A stretch of DNA of 64,000 nucleotides from Leptolyngbya sp. PCC 6406 (GCF_000332095.2 NZ_KI913949.1:3702876-3766875); one strand, 5' to 3'; counted from the stretch's first letter, positions 8,346 through 17,243 are shown. Notes: generated by a model not told the origin, from the sequence alone. A program made the numbers and translations.

Positions 8346-8423
8346 CACACGCAAGACCACTACAGAACATAATTAATTGCAGAAACCGCGCCCCTACCCC
8401 AATGAGGGTGTGAGGGATGAGTA

Positions 8424-8534
8424 GCTGTTATCCGGAATAGCACAATCCCTGGATTGGTGGGCAATGCCCACCCTACATTTCTGTCACCTGTCACCTGCCA
8501 ACCCGTGCATTGGGCGCGGAAACCGCGCCCCTAC
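8424..8534 (-). repeat. Dispersed palindromic repeat block (inverted copy of 65-182)
   Basis: Read on the minus strand, this repeats the left edge of the window: GC palindrome (8512-8534), CAGGTGA heptamers (about 8481-8498), then GGTGGGCAATGCCCACC (8456-8472) and GGGATTGTGCTATTCCG. A further partial GC palindrome is at 8382-8396. The 8346-8637 spacer contains no gene. Confidence 0.8.
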
Positions 8535-8593
8535 CCCATCACCTCTAAGCCCTATGCCAAAGGCAGGCTCATCGCCAACGGGCAGGCTTCGCC
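8534..8593 (-). repeat. 60-bp repeat, right arm of an inverted pair
   Basis: Exact reverse complement of 7290-7349. It directly abuts the dispersed palindromic block. Confidence 0.85.
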
Positions 8594-8637
8594 TTTCTTG
8601 AATGCCGTTAGGCTATACACCCCACCACCCCATCACA

Positions 8638-8976
8638 TTAGGATGCTACAGTCTCCAGGGAAGCCAAAGGCTCAGGAATGGAGTCCGACGGAGCCGTAAA
8701 TTCCCCTGTGATCACGAATTCTATCCGCAGTTTCAGCCAGGTGATCAGAGTCTTTTCGGTGGAGATGACCGCTGCCGCCGGTTGGGGACAGCGGGCTTTG
8801 ACCGCCGCCAGTTCAGGCGCATCTAGAAAAGCGGGGGATTTCACCAGCCAAAAATCCAAGGCTTTTTCCTGCTCTTGGTAGTAACGAGTGCGCTCCCGCA
8901 GCACTTCATCCAGAGGTTCTTCCTCTAGAAGAAACTTCTGGCTAGCGGCGAGGTAGTAGTAGGTTTGGGTAGACAT
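8638..8976 (-). CDS. ycf54: Ycf54, Mg-protoporphyrin ester cyclase subunit/assembly factor
   Basis: A 112-residue protein matching cyanobacterial and plastid Ycf54. Key blocks: YYYLAASQKFLLEEEPL, ERTRYYQEQEKALDFWLVK, then CPQPAAAVISTEKTLITWLK and the C-terminal FVITGEF. Ycf54 is needed for the aerobic oxidative cyclase that makes protochlorophyllide, by stabilising the AcsF/CycI enzyme. It is soluble and probably acts in complex with AcsF at the membrane. The ATG at 8976 matches the family start. It sits downstream of pdxJ on the same strand with a 70-bp gap, so co-transcription is possible. No acsF gene lies in this window. Confidence 0.92.
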   Translation of the reverse strand: MSTQTYYYLAASQKFLLEEEPLDEVLRERTRYYQEQEKALDFWLVKSPAFLDAPELAAVKARCPQPAAAVISTEKTLITWLKLRIEFVITGEFTAPSDSIPEPLASLETVAS

Positions 8977-9046
8977 AGGACGTTCTCAAAATTCAGATAT
9001 TCAACAACAGCGTATTCCGAATAGCTTATTCAAAATCAGCATGACT

Positions 9047-9769
9047 CTAGGATTGACCACAAATCAACTGTTTCATTTCCCGCACTGCCCGCTCTAGACC
9101 CACGAGGGCCGCCCGACTGATGATGGTATGGCCGATATTTAACTCCTCCATGCCGTCAATCCGGGCAATTGGGGCGGTATTCCAGTAGGTGAGGCCGTGG
9201 CCCGCATTCACCCGTAGCCCCAACCGCCGCGCCTGCTGGGTTCTCGCCCTCAAGGTAGCGAGTTCCTGAGTCTGCTGGGTTTCTGCTGCTGCCTCCGCAT
9301 AGCGCCCGGTGTGCAGCTCAATGAACTGAGCTGTCGTGTGGGCAGCAGCCTCAATTTGGGCGGCCTCAGCGTCAATGAACAAACTTACGGGAATGTCTGC
9401 CCCTTGTAAGGTTTTGACTACTTCAGTGAGGCGATCGCACTGTCCCGCCACATCTAAGCCCCCCTCTGTGGTAACCTCTTGCCGCTTTTCTGGAACTAGG
9501 GTGACGTAGTCAGGGTGAGTATCCAGTGCGATCGCAACCATCTCATCCGTGGCAGCCATCTCTAGATTCAGATGGGTGCGTACCGTTTGCCGCAGGATCC
9601 GCACATCGCGATCTTGAATGTGTCGGCGATCTTCCCGCAGGTGGACGGTAATGCCATCGGCCCCCCCTAGTTCCGCCAGCACCGCCGCCGCTACAGGGTC
9701 GGGCTCAACGGTACGACGAGCTTGGCGAATCGTGGCAATGTGATCAATATTGACCCCTAGGGTAGGCAA
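9047..9769 (-). CDS. pdxJ: Pyridoxine 5'-phosphate synthase
   Basis: Condenses 1-deoxyxylulose 5-phosphate with 3-amino-2-oxopropyl phosphate to make pyridoxine 5'-phosphate, the last ring-forming step of the DXP-dependent vitamin B6 pathway. A 240-residue TIM-barrel with the expected N-terminus ([17 protein letters not shown]), [41 protein letters not shown] and, near the C-terminus, [10 protein letters not shown] and [12 protein letters not shown]. The start is TTG 9769; a GGAGG lies about 13 bases upstream, and no in-frame ATG would keep the conserved N-terminus. Follows the polysaccharide locus on the minus strand with a 62-bp gap. Confidence 0.95.
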   Translation of the reverse strand: MPTLGVNIDHIATIRQARRTVEPDPVAAAVLAELGGADGITVHLREDRRHIQDRDVRILRQTVRTHLNLEMAATDEMVAIALDTHPDYVTLVPEKRQEVTTEGGLDVAGQCDRLTEVVKTLQGADIPVSLFIDAEAAQIEAAAHTTAQFIELHTGRYAEAAAETQQTQELATLRARTQQARRLGLRVNAGHGLTYWNTAPIARIDGMEELNIGHTIISRAALVGLERAVREMKQLICGQS

Positions 9770-9831
9770 GGGTTCACGGCCTCCACAGCCTCAAACGTGC
9801 ATTCCCTAGTCTAACCTGCGACGTCAGCCTC

Positions 9832-12069
9832 CTAAAAGTCCACTGGTCCCATCACCGGGACTCGCTGCTGCTCGGGAGGATAGCTCTCTTCAACCTCAGG
9901 ATGACCGCTAGAGGGGGGATAACCAACGGGGGGATCCGTGGGATCTACCGTCTGGATGGGAATATCCGCGCCATTGATTACCGTACCCAAGACCCGGATA
10001 TCCTCTGACTCTTCAAACTGCTCTAGGACGGTTTGCAGTACTGGCTTCTCGGTGAGCTGCGGGCGGGTAACTAGCACGATACCGTCAGTGCGGCCCTGGA
10101 GCAGCATCGTGTCGTTACTGCCAGTGAGGTGGGGCGCATCTAGAATCACGAGGTCAAAACGGGCCTGGGCATCGGCCAAGAACCGGATCATTTCACTGGA
10201 GTCGATCACCATGGGGGCGTTACGTTGGGGGCCAGCACTAGGGGCGATGTACAGGTTCTCAACACCAGGAACCATCTGCACCGGGTCGGACAGGTATCCT
10301 CCGTAATATCGCAGGGGTTCCAGAATGGCTTGTTCATCGGGGGTAATGCCCAGGAGTCGAGCTTGGGAGTGAGATCGCAGATCGGCCTCTAAAATCAGTG
10401 TGCGCCGACCCGCCCGAGCAGCCGCAATAGCCAGATTGAAGGCGGTGATGGTCTTCCCTTCCTGATCCCGTGTACTCGTCACCATTATCATCTGAGGGGG
10501 CTTACCCGCCTGAAGCTGTGCTCCCGCCAGATATAGGTTGCTCCGTAGACGCTCGTAGAGATCCCCATAGGCCGAGTCGGGAGCCAAAATTAGAGGCGGG
10601 ATATGGCTGGAATGGGTTTGAATGAGGGGAATTATACCCAGCAGGGGAGCCTCCGCATCCCCCAGAAGCTTCTCCAGATCCTCATGGGTCCGCATAGTGC
10701 CGTCGAGCATATCCAGCAGCAGCACAAGGCCACCCCCCACCACTAGGCCCACCATGCCTCCCAGCAACAGCACCACGACGGGATTTTGGCTCTCCGCTAC
10801 AATTCTTCGGGTGGCAGGGGGGCTGGCGATGGTAATACTGCTGACAGTTTCCGCCTCCGCCGCCTGGGCGTCAATCCGCTTCGCCTGAATCTGGTCATAC
10901 AAGGCCCGCTTCAGCCCTACCTGCTGGGCTAAGCGATCGCGCTCTAGCTGCTTGTTGGGCAGGCTGGAATATTCCTCCCGCAGTTGCGCCTCCGACTGCG
11001 CCAGCAAAGCCTGCTGGCGGATCAGGGCATCTCGCTGCGTTTTCAGAGCAACCAGATAATTTGCCAACTCGGCGCGGGCGGGGTCCAAACTGCTGTCTTG
11101 CCGAACAACGTCGCCACTAGGCAGGGGCGCTAGCTCACCACCGCCAATCACCTCCCGTGCCCGCTCTCGCAGTAAGCGATCGTAGGCGGCTAGGCTTTGC
11201 CGTAGATCAATAATGGTGGGGTGAGCTTCTCGCAGGTTTTGGGTCAGAACCTGAAGCTGGCTCTCTGCCTGGTAAATCTGGCTCCGCAGTTGGGCAATAA
11301 TGGGGTCGGCGCTCAAGGCCGAAGAGGCATAGGCTTGCTCTGGGGTCAGTCCAAGCTGGGCCTGGAGGCTCTCCATCTCGGAATCCATGCCCGCCAAAGT
11401 AACTTGGTTTTGACGGCGTTGATTTTGGCTCCCGGAAATCGACCCCAGCAAACTACCATCTAGGGCAGCTTGAATCGCAGGCCCTTCAATGCGATCGTAG
11501 GCTTCCAGCGCCTGCTCCGCTGCCCGCAACTCTCCCTCCGCGTCGGGCAGACGTTCATCTAGAGCATTGACAATATTGCTCAGGCGCGAGCGGTTGGTGA
11601 TGCGACTAAACTCCACCATGCCCTGAAACAGCACCGAGAGAATTGCCTCCGCCTCTTCGCGATTGTCCCAATTGAAACCAATCGTGACCCGATCAAGCTG
11701 GTTGCCGCGATTCCGACCTCCATCACGGGCATCGATTTTGATCGTGGTATTTTTGCGAATGTCATCGGGGGAAACGGTGACGCCCTGAGTACTAAGCTGA
11801 TTGACGACTTCCCCTAGCAGCACATCGGCTAACAAGAAATCCTCGGTAATAATGCCTTGGCCTTCCTGTTGGAGTTGGACCCCGGTGGCGGTAAAGGACA
11901 CAACCGGCGTGTTTTGCACCAAAATCCCCTCAGATCGAAAGGTGTCTGGGGGGGTAGGCTGCACTGCAACAAAGCCAGAGGCTCCGAAAACCCCTAGAAA
12001 CCCGACGAGCCCAACCCACTTATAGCGGTTCAGGGCCATTGAGTAACGCTTTATGAATGCTGCTGCCAT
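9832..12069 (-). CDS. Wzz-type polysaccharide co-polymerase/BY-kinase fusion
   Basis: A 745-residue inner-membrane protein of the GumC/Wzc type, controlling chain length and export of surface polysaccharide. Layout: TM1 at about 18-35, Wzz periplasmic domain, long coiled coils at about 175-300 and 330-400, TM2 at about 429-452, then a cytosolic ATPase (about 490-690). The Walker A-like motif is STRDQEGKT (532-540) and Walker A' is LILEADLR, with Asp563. A Walker B-like VILDAP lies near 645. The C-terminal tail has a single Tyr (EESYPPEQ) rather than the Tyr-rich cluster used for autophosphorylation, so kinase cycling may differ from Wzc. It follows the Wza-like gene by 140 bp on the same strand, forming the export machine for the exosortase/EPS locus. 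Confidence 0.88.
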   Translation of the reverse strand: MAAAFIKRYSMALNRYKWVGLVGFLGVFGASGFVAVQPTPPDTFRSEGILVQNTPVVSFTATGVQLQQEGQGIITEDFLLADVLLGEVVNQLSTQGVTVSPDDIRKNTTIKIDARDGGRNRGNQLDRVTIGFNWDNREEAEAILSVLFQGMVEFSRITNRSRLSNIVNALDERLPDAEGELRAAEQALEAYDRIEGPAIQAALDGSLLGSISGSQNQRRQNQVTLAGMDSEMESLQAQLGLTPEQAYASSALSADPIIAQLRSQIYQAESQLQVLTQNLREAHPTIIDLRQSLAAYDRLLRERAREVIGGGELAPLPSGDVVRQDSSLDPARAELANYLVALKTQRDALIRQQALLAQSEAQLREEYSSLPNKQLERDRLAQQVGLKRALYDQIQAKRIDAQAAEAETVSSITIASPPATRRIVAESQNPVVVLLLGGMVGLVVGGGLVLLLDMLDGTMRTHEDLEKLLGDAEAPLLGIIPLIQTHSSHIPPLILAPDSAYGDLYERLRSNLYLAGAQLQAGKPPQMIMVTSTRDQEGKTITAFNLAIAAARAGRRTLILEADLRSHSQARLLGITPDEQAILEPLRYYGGYLSDPVQMVPGVENLYIAPSAGPQRNAPMVIDSSEMIRFLADAQARFDLVILDAPHLTGSNDTMLLQGRTDGIVLVTRPQLTEKPVLQTVLEQFEESEDIRVLGTVINGADIPIQTVDPTDPPVGYPPSSGHPEVEESYPPEQQRVPVMGPVDF

Positions 12070-12209
12070 CTTGTCTAACCTCTGATTGGACTCCGTCGTG
12101 AACGGGGGTCTCCTACATCAGCCTGAAATGTTTTTAGGCTAACATCTCGGCTTAAGATTCCTGGTAATTCTGCGGTTCTTGGGCGGGCTTCTTCACGAAT
12201 TATCCTTTT

Positions 12210-13556
12210 TTAGGGTCGGAATAGGTTTTCGGCGGAGTTGCTGAGGGAATCGAAGAACAGCAGGAATCCTAAAACATCTCGGAAGGGCTGGGTAAAGGTA
12301 TTTAGCCCATAGGTGAGACGGGCCAGGAAGGTGCGGTTCATGATGATCACGTCATTGTGCTGTAAGGGAGGATTCTGCACCGGATCGCCCCGAAAGGCAG
12401 CTCCTCCATCCAGGATTGTCGTCACCGCTTGTCCAGCCTCTTCATCAAAGCGGATCAGGGCAATTTGCCCGATGTTGGTGGAGTCGGGGCTGACACCGCC
12501 ATTTGCGATCGCATCAATAAACCGACTGCCATTGGGCAACGCCACGGTGGTGAGAGCCGAGCCCCGCCCACCCCCTGCGCCATAGTTCAGCACCCGAATC
12601 ACAATCTGGGCCTGGGCTAGGGTCGAACGTGACACGAGTGCCTGATCATATTCATCTAGCTGCCCCGGATCAAGGCGCTCCACAACAATGACATCCCCGT
12701 CCTGAAGGGCTACATCCGGTAAACTAAAGCCTTCTTTGAGGGGGGTAAAGAGATCAATGGTGTTCTCGATATATTCACCATTGAAGAGCTGCCGCTGGAT
12801 CCTCACTGCCCGCAAATCTGCCCGTCCCGTCGTGCCCCCTGCCGTCAGCAGGGCAGTGGAGATTTGGGGAGCACCGAGGGGATAGAACCCAGGACGCACC
12901 ACTTCTCCGAGGATCGTTACCTGCACCCCCCGTTGGGCCACTAGGGTGATGTTCACCCTAGGGTTGACGACGTATTGGTCATAGATCTGGGCGATGCGGG
13001 CTTCGGCTTGGGCTAGGGTGAGGCCATTGAAGGTCACGGCTCCCTCAAGGGGGACAATTATATTGCCCTGGATATCGAGGGTGGCTTGGAAACTCAGTTC
13101 AGGGAAGCGCGGTACGCTGACGAAGAAGCTATCCCCCGGTCCTAGGCGATAGGTGTCAAAGTCCCGCGTTTGGGCAGTACCGGGAAGGGGACTGAAGGGG
13201 GAAGGTGTCGGAGTTGGGGTGGTGGTTGCACCGGGCAATCGAGGGCTGGGTTGGGGGGTAGCCGCTGGGAGAGGTGCTGTCTCTGGGGGCGGCGGACTGC
13301 TGGGGGCCACCTCCGGTAAGGGGGCTGAAGCCGGAGACTCGGGGCTGGACTCTGGGGTTGGGGTGGCTTCAACCAGGGGCTCGGTAACCGGAGGTTCCGC
13401 GTTTGTAGAAGTCGTGGTCGGGCTTTGTCCCAGGGCGGGGATCCCTCCCCCCCCCAGCCATAGTCCAGTAGCACAGGCGAGCGCGGCTCCTGATTGACGC
13501 CAGGTTAGGAGATTGAATCTGGGTCTGGAGCTAGATTGTGAACTCAGCAAAGCCAT
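12210..13556 (-). CDS. Wza/GumB-like polysaccharide export protein with SLBB domains
   Basis: A 448-residue exported protein of the outer-membrane polysaccharide export family. A hydrophobic signal segment lies at about residues 22-45. A Pro/Thr/Ser-rich region follows (about 45-135), probably spanning the envelope. The poly-export domain begins at YRLGPGDSFFVSVPRFPELS, and SLBB-like blocks follow (VTILGEVVRPGFYPL; QLTAGG-like LLTAGGTTGRADL). No lipobox cysteine is evident at the processing site, unlike classic Wza. The C-terminus has two hydrophobic stretches. It lies between the exosortase-associated protein and the Wzz/BY-kinase on the same strand, consistent with one export complex. Confidence 0.88.
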   Translation of the reverse strand: MALLSSQSSSRPRFNLLTWRQSGAALACATGLWLGGGGIPALGQSPTTTSTNAEPPVTEPLVEATPTPESSPESPASAPLPEVAPSSPPPPETAPLPAATPQPSPRLPGATTTPTPTPSPFSPLPGTAQTRDFDTYRLGPGDSFFVSVPRFPELSFQATLDIQGNIIVPLEGAVTFNGLTLAQAEARIAQIYDQYVVNPRVNITLVAQRGVQVTILGEVVRPGFYPLGAPQISTALLTAGGTTGRADLRAVRIQRQLFNGEYIENTIDLFTPLKEGFSLPDVALQDGDVIVVERLDPGQLDEYDQALVSRSTLAQAQIVIRVLNYGAGGGRGSALTTVALPNGSRFIDAIANGGVSPDSTNIGQIALIRFDEEAGQAVTTILDGGAAFRGDPVQNPPLQHNDVIIMNRTFLARLTYGLNTFTQPFRDVLGFLLFFDSLSNSAENLFRP

Positions 13557-13724
13557 GGCGCAAGCAGTAGGGAATTCAGCACAAGGGAATCAGTCATACA
13601 TACATACCCCGACGTAGACCGTAGCAGTCTAGTTCAATATCTAGTTCAATATTTTATGGGAGGGATAAAGTTACAGCGGGAAAAAGCAATATCCCGCATT
13701 GGGCTAGAAGAGGGATAGGTCTCT

Positions 13725-14483
13725 TCACGACTCCTCCATGCCCTCAAATGGCCCTGCCATCAGCGCTGTCTGTACTGTAGTCCCAATTTCGCGGGCAAGG
13801 TCTTCATAGAGACGCGCATCCCCTACGGGCTCAATGGGCAGCAGTAGGCTGACGGCGATCCAGGGTTGGCGTTGATTGTGCTGCCACTGGCGTATTTGAT
13901 CGAGCCAAAACCATCGCCCCGGAGCTGGGTGACCGCCCTGGGGCCAGCTATACCACTGCATGACGGCGAAGGTTCTTTGGTCGCTGATACCCCGAAAATA
14001 ATTGACGGTGACGGTGGCACGATTTTCGGTGGAGCCTCCATGGCCGGGTTTAGGCACTTGAAAACTGAAGGTTCGCGAGTTGTCTACCCGCCATTTTTGG
14101 GAGCCGCGAAGATCCACCCATTCCACCTCGGGTTGGTTGGTATGCCAGGGCTGGGGGCGCATCAGCAACACAATGCCAGGAATTTCAGGAGTTGTAGGCT
14201 GGGCGGGCTGGTACTCGGCTAGGTGCCAGCGACTACGGCCAATGTTGACCTTCTCATCATTCATCAGGGTCCACCCCGGCAAAGACAGGGGATTGTCCAT
14301 GAGCCGCTGGATCTGATTGATGCGAGGCACCTCTAAAGGGGCACTCCAGGGCCAAGTGCCGCTGACGTAGTTGGGCAGGGCCGCGATCGCAACTAGCACC
14401 GCAAGACAACCGACTAGAATCCCTTGCCAAAGACGGCGGCGAGGTCGAGGGGTGGTCAGGGCTACGGGGACGGAATCGGTCAT
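13725..14483 (-). CDS. Cyanoexosortase B system-associated protein
   Basis: A membrane-anchored periplasmic protein of about 252 residues. After a basic N-terminus (RPRRRL) there is one TM helix (about residues 22-42), then LEVPRINQIQRLMDNPLSLPGW, a hydrophilic domain with IVLLMRPQPWHTNQPEVEWVD, and a C-terminal part rich in Trp and Arg. This pattern and its position next to cyanoexosortase B match the family of exosortase-B-associated proteins (EpsI-like in position). Its exact job is unknown; it probably assists sorting or polysaccharide attachment. An in-frame upstream start at 14516 is possible; ATG 14483 is preferred by position before the basic segment. Confidence 0.82.
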   Translation of the reverse strand: MTDSVPVALTTPRPRRRLWQGILVGCLAVLVAIAALPNYVSGTWPWSAPLEVPRINQIQRLMDNPLSLPGWTLMNDEKVNIGRSRWHLAEYQPAQPTTPEIPGIVLLMRPQPWHTNQPEVEWVDLRGSQKWRVDNSRTFSFQVPKPGHGGSTENRATVTVNYFRGISDQRTFAVMQWYSWPQGGHPAPGRWFWLDQIRQWQHNQRQPWIAVSLLLPIEPVGDARLYEDLAREIGTTVQTALMAGPFEGMEES

Positions 14484-14593
14484 GGGCTTTCTTTTTGAGA
14501 ATGGGTCCAAAAACATCGCTCGTTTTATATCGCTGGGGCCAATGTGCTGGGGACACCGGATCCCTTGTCTTGTCCTAACTAAACTAGGGACTG

Positions 14594-15493
14594 CTATACG
14601 GTCGAGTCGGGATTGACGCTGAGGGCGAGGCGAGCAGGGATGTATTGCTGAATGAGCCGGACTAACCCCACCAGTAGGAGGAGTGTTATCGCGGAGTACA
14701 CATCACCGCCCCAGCTTTCATGGAGCCATTCAAAGGCGGCATCATTGCCCGTGCCATGGAAATAGCTCAGGAGGGTATTCCGAATAATATTCCCCGCCAC
14801 ACTCAGAATGACAGTACTGATGCCCAAAACCCCTATCCGTAGTCGAGATCGCCATAGCCCCGTCCAATAACTCAGCATTAGGGCCACATAGAGGCTGGTG
14901 AACAACATCTTGAGCCCCGCACAGTGGGGCGCGACCTCCACCATTTGGTCATTGACCCTGAGGTAGATCTGATCCACGGTGACATCAATGCCACCCTGAA
15001 GCAGTAAGAAACCTGCCACCGTAGCGATGAAATGCTGTAACGGCAGGATGTAAGGTTCGATCAGGTAGGGCAACTGGCTAGGGGTGGCTAGCACCACTAG
15101 GGCTAACGGGAAGGCCATTTGTCTCAGACCGGGCAGTCCTTTCAAGCTGATACAGAGGCCCGCCAGCATCAACGGTAGAGAGAAGTTCATCCAATCCGTA
15201 AGGCCGCTGAGGTAGAGCACCGCCGCGATCGCAATCAGCGTTAACCCCGCCGGATGGGTCTGGTCCCTTAGCTCTTGCCAGCGCGATCGCTGTTCCCAGG
15301 CCAGATAGGCGGCAAAGGGCAGACCCAAAATGCCATGGCTAAAGTACTCGTGCTGGATGCTGATAGATTTGTTTAGCCAGCCATCGACCCAGTGCCACAG
15401 GAGAGGGCCATAGAGCAGAATCAACAGCCCCAGCAGGGCCAGGGAGAGGGGGGTAGGAATCCGCGATCGCAGAGAAAGACTGTTACTAGACAT
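14594..15493 (-). CDS. crtB: Cyanoexosortase B
   Basis: A 299-residue polytopic membrane protein (about eight hydrophobic segments) of the exosortase family, which cleaves and re-anchors PEP-CTERM proteins at the cell surface. The three catalytic residues are in place: Cys191 in EVAPHCAGLKM, Arg238 in NIIRNTLL, and His258 in LHESWGG. Context with Wza, Wzz/BY-kinase and an associated protein is typical of exosortase/EPS loci. Note that the symbol crtB is also used for phytoene synthase; this gene is unrelated. A candidate substrate, the CHRD/PEP-CTERM protein at 2265-2915, is in the same window. It is separated from the DegT gene upstream by a MITE-like element. Confidence 0.92.
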   Translation of the reverse strand: MSSNSLSLRSRIPTPLSLALLGLLILLYGPLLWHWVDGWLNKSISIQHEYFSHGILGLPFAAYLAWEQRSRWQELRDQTHPAGLTLIAIAAVLYLSGLTDWMNFSLPLMLAGLCISLKGLPGLRQMAFPLALVVLATPSQLPYLIEPYILPLQHFIATVAGFLLLQGGIDVTVDQIYLRVNDQMVEVAPHCAGLKMLFTSLYVALMLSYWTGLWRSRLRIGVLGISTVILSVAGNIIRNTLLSYFHGTGNDAAFEWLHESWGGDVYSAITLLLLVGLVRLIQQYIPARLALSVNPDSTV

Positions 15494-15572
15494 TAGGTAC
15501 TAGGCATTAGGGATTTATCAAGACATTTTCCGGAAGATGCACGGGGTTTCAGGCCACGGCTGTATTTTCAAC

Positions 15573-15620
15573 GCATACATCTCAACCCATACATCTCAAC
15601 GCATACATCTCAACGCATAT
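15573..15620. repeat. 14-bp direct repeats (3.3 units)
   Basis: GCATACATCTCAAC at 15573-15586, CCATACATCTCAAC at 15587-15600, GCATACATCTCAAC at 15601-15614, then GCATAT. The unit is two heptamers long. An inverted match GTTGAGATGTA is at 15688-15698 inside the adjoining MITE-like element, so a long hairpin can form. Confidence 0.88.
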
Positions 15621-15723
15621 AGCGGTTCTCACTCGGGTTAAGTACAGGCAAGGGGCTTAAGCCCCTTGTTCGCCAAAGTGTCATTAAGTTGAGATGTACC
15701 TCATACATTAGGGAACCGCTGTA
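15618..15723. mobile_element. MITE-like element with 11-bp terminal inverted repeats
   Basis: Left end TATAGCGGTTC (15618-15628) and right end GAACCGCTGTA (15713-15723) match at 10 of 11 positions when inverted. The centre holds the perfect 20-bp palindrome CAAGGGGCTTAAGCCCCTTG (15649-15668). No coding capacity. It lies five bases beyond the DegT stop codon, between that gene and the exosortase gene, and could end the DegT transcript. Confidence 0.75.
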
Positions 15724-15728
15724 CACCG

Positions 15729-16907
15729 TTATTGCACCGCATCCACGGGTTGACGCACAGCCTGGTGGAGAATCTGCGCGATCGCATCCACCACCTGATC
15801 GGCCTGGGCTAGGGTCATACCGGAATACATCGGTAAGGATAGGATTTCTTGGCTCAGAGCTTCCGATTGGGGAAAGCTGCCTGCTTGATAGCCCAGGGAT
15901 TGGAAAGCGGGCTGAAGGTGGCAGGGTACCGGGTAATGAATCCCCGTCTGGATGCCCTGTGCCTCCAAGGCCAATTGAAAACTGGTGCGATCCAGGGGAC
16001 TCGTGGGCGTAATACGAATTACATAGAGGTGATAGATATGGCCGGAGCCGCTGAGATTTCGGATGGGCAGAATTCCCATCTCTTCCAGAGAGGCGAGGCG
16101 CTGATCATAGTGACGGGCAATCTGATTGCGCGCTTGATTCCACTCTGGCAAGTGGGGCAGCTTGAGGTTCAAAATCGCCGCTTGTAGGGTGTCTAGGCGA
16201 CTATTGGTGCCCCCAGCCTCGGTATGGAAATACTTCCGCACCGCGCCGTAATTTCGCAGTGATCGCCCTGTCTGGGCAATCAACTCCTGCTGGGTCAGCA
16301 ACATACCCCCATCCCCGATGCAGCCCAGGTTTTTGGCGGGGTAGAAGCTAAAGGCCGCAGCAATACCTACGGATCCGGCCCGATAGCCCTCCCGCTCCGC
16401 CAAATGGGCCTGGGCCGCATCTTCAAAAATCAGCAGCTTGTGTTGGGCCGCAAGGCTCAAAAGGGCTGAGGGGGACACCATCTGTCCATAGAGGTGAACG
16501 GGCAAAATGGCGCGGGTGCGTGGCGTAATTGCCGCCGCCACTGCCCCTAAATCCATTAGCGCAGTGTCCGGGTCGCAGTCCACAAATACTGGGGTCGCCC
16601 CCGCCCGCACTACACCGATCAAGGTCGCTACAAAGGTATTGGCAGGCAAAATAACTTCATCCCCCGCTCCGATGCCACAGGCTTGGAGGCCCAGCGCGAT
16701 CGCGTCGGTGCCAGAGGCCATGCCAACACCATGGGCCGCACCAGAGGCGGCTGCAAAAGCAACTTCAAACTCTTGGAGCGCTTGCCCCAGAATAAAATCC
16801 CCTTTTTCCAAGACCGCTGCCACTGCCGCTAGGATGTCAGCCTGGAGCGGCCCATGCTGCGAAGAGAGATCAACAAAGGGAACACTGGAGGAAACAGGAT
16901 AGGACAT
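15729..16907 (-). CDS. DegT/DnrJ/EryC1/StrS-family PLP aminotransferase
   Basis: A 392-residue fold-type I PLP enzyme that aminates keto-sugar nucleotides for surface polysaccharide or glycan synthesis. Blocks seen: FVDLSSQHGPL near the start, GMASGTDAIALGLQA, DEVILPANTFVAT, PVHLYGQ, FEDAAQAHLAE, and the PLP-lysine region FSFYPAKNLGCIGDGG. The ...TNSRLDTLQAAIL block is also typical. ATG 16907 (MSYPVSSSVPFVDL) is chosen; the frame extends 77 codons further upstream with no family similarity. Placement beside the exosortase/export genes suggests it makes an amino sugar for that polymer (inference); its product sugar cannot be deduced. Confidence 0.9.
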   Translation of the reverse strand: MSYPVSSSVPFVDLSSQHGPLQADILAAVAAVLEKGDFILGQALQEFEVAFAAASGAAHGVGMASGTDAIALGLQACGIGAGDEVILPANTFVATLIGVVRAGATPVFVDCDPDTALMDLGAVAAAITPRTRAILPVHLYGQMVSPSALLSLAAQHKLLIFEDAAQAHLAEREGYRAGSVGIAAAFSFYPAKNLGCIGDGGMLLTQQELIAQTGRSLRNYGAVRKYFHTEAGGTNSRLDTLQAAILNLKLPHLPEWNQARNQIARHYDQRLASLEEMGILPIRNLSGSGHIYHLYVIRITPTSPLDRTSFQLALEAQGIQTGIHYPVPCHLQPAFQSLGYQAGSFPQSEALSQEILSLPMYSGMTLAQADQVVDAIAQILHQAVRQPVDAVQ

Positions 16908-17243
16908 GGCACATTCTGGAGCAACAAATACAGACTTGGGGGTACGGACTTGGGGTGATCCCCACTCTTTCACCAGTGTCTCGATTTCTAGAATGAATCG
17001 GGGCACATTTTGATGAAATCTCCATGAAGCTTCCGTGATGTCCCCTACAAGCAAGCCCCCCAAATCGTTCCTCCCAGTTATTTTCTGGATTTGGACGAAG
17101 GGTGACCCTAATGTGCATGGTGCCCTATGCTGCCCCAAGACTAACCAGGTGCTTTACCCTAGGAAAGCCCTAAAAGAAACCCGAGGTTTCTGAGAGGTTT
17201 CTGAGCGGAATTGCTGCGATCTCCTCATCACCGAGACGACTCT
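16908..17243. other. Divergent intergenic region without a gene
   Basis: This 336-bp spacer separates the minus-strand aminotransferase from the plus-strand small gene and should carry both promoters. I see no confident promoter pair, tRNA or repeat element; a short near-direct repeat AGGTTTCTGAG occurs at about 17183-17203. Confidence 0.5.

Noticed and set aside
13153-13497. Long plus-strand frame opposite the Wza-like gene
   Set aside because: Mirror of the Pro-rich coding region on the other strand; no independent evidence.
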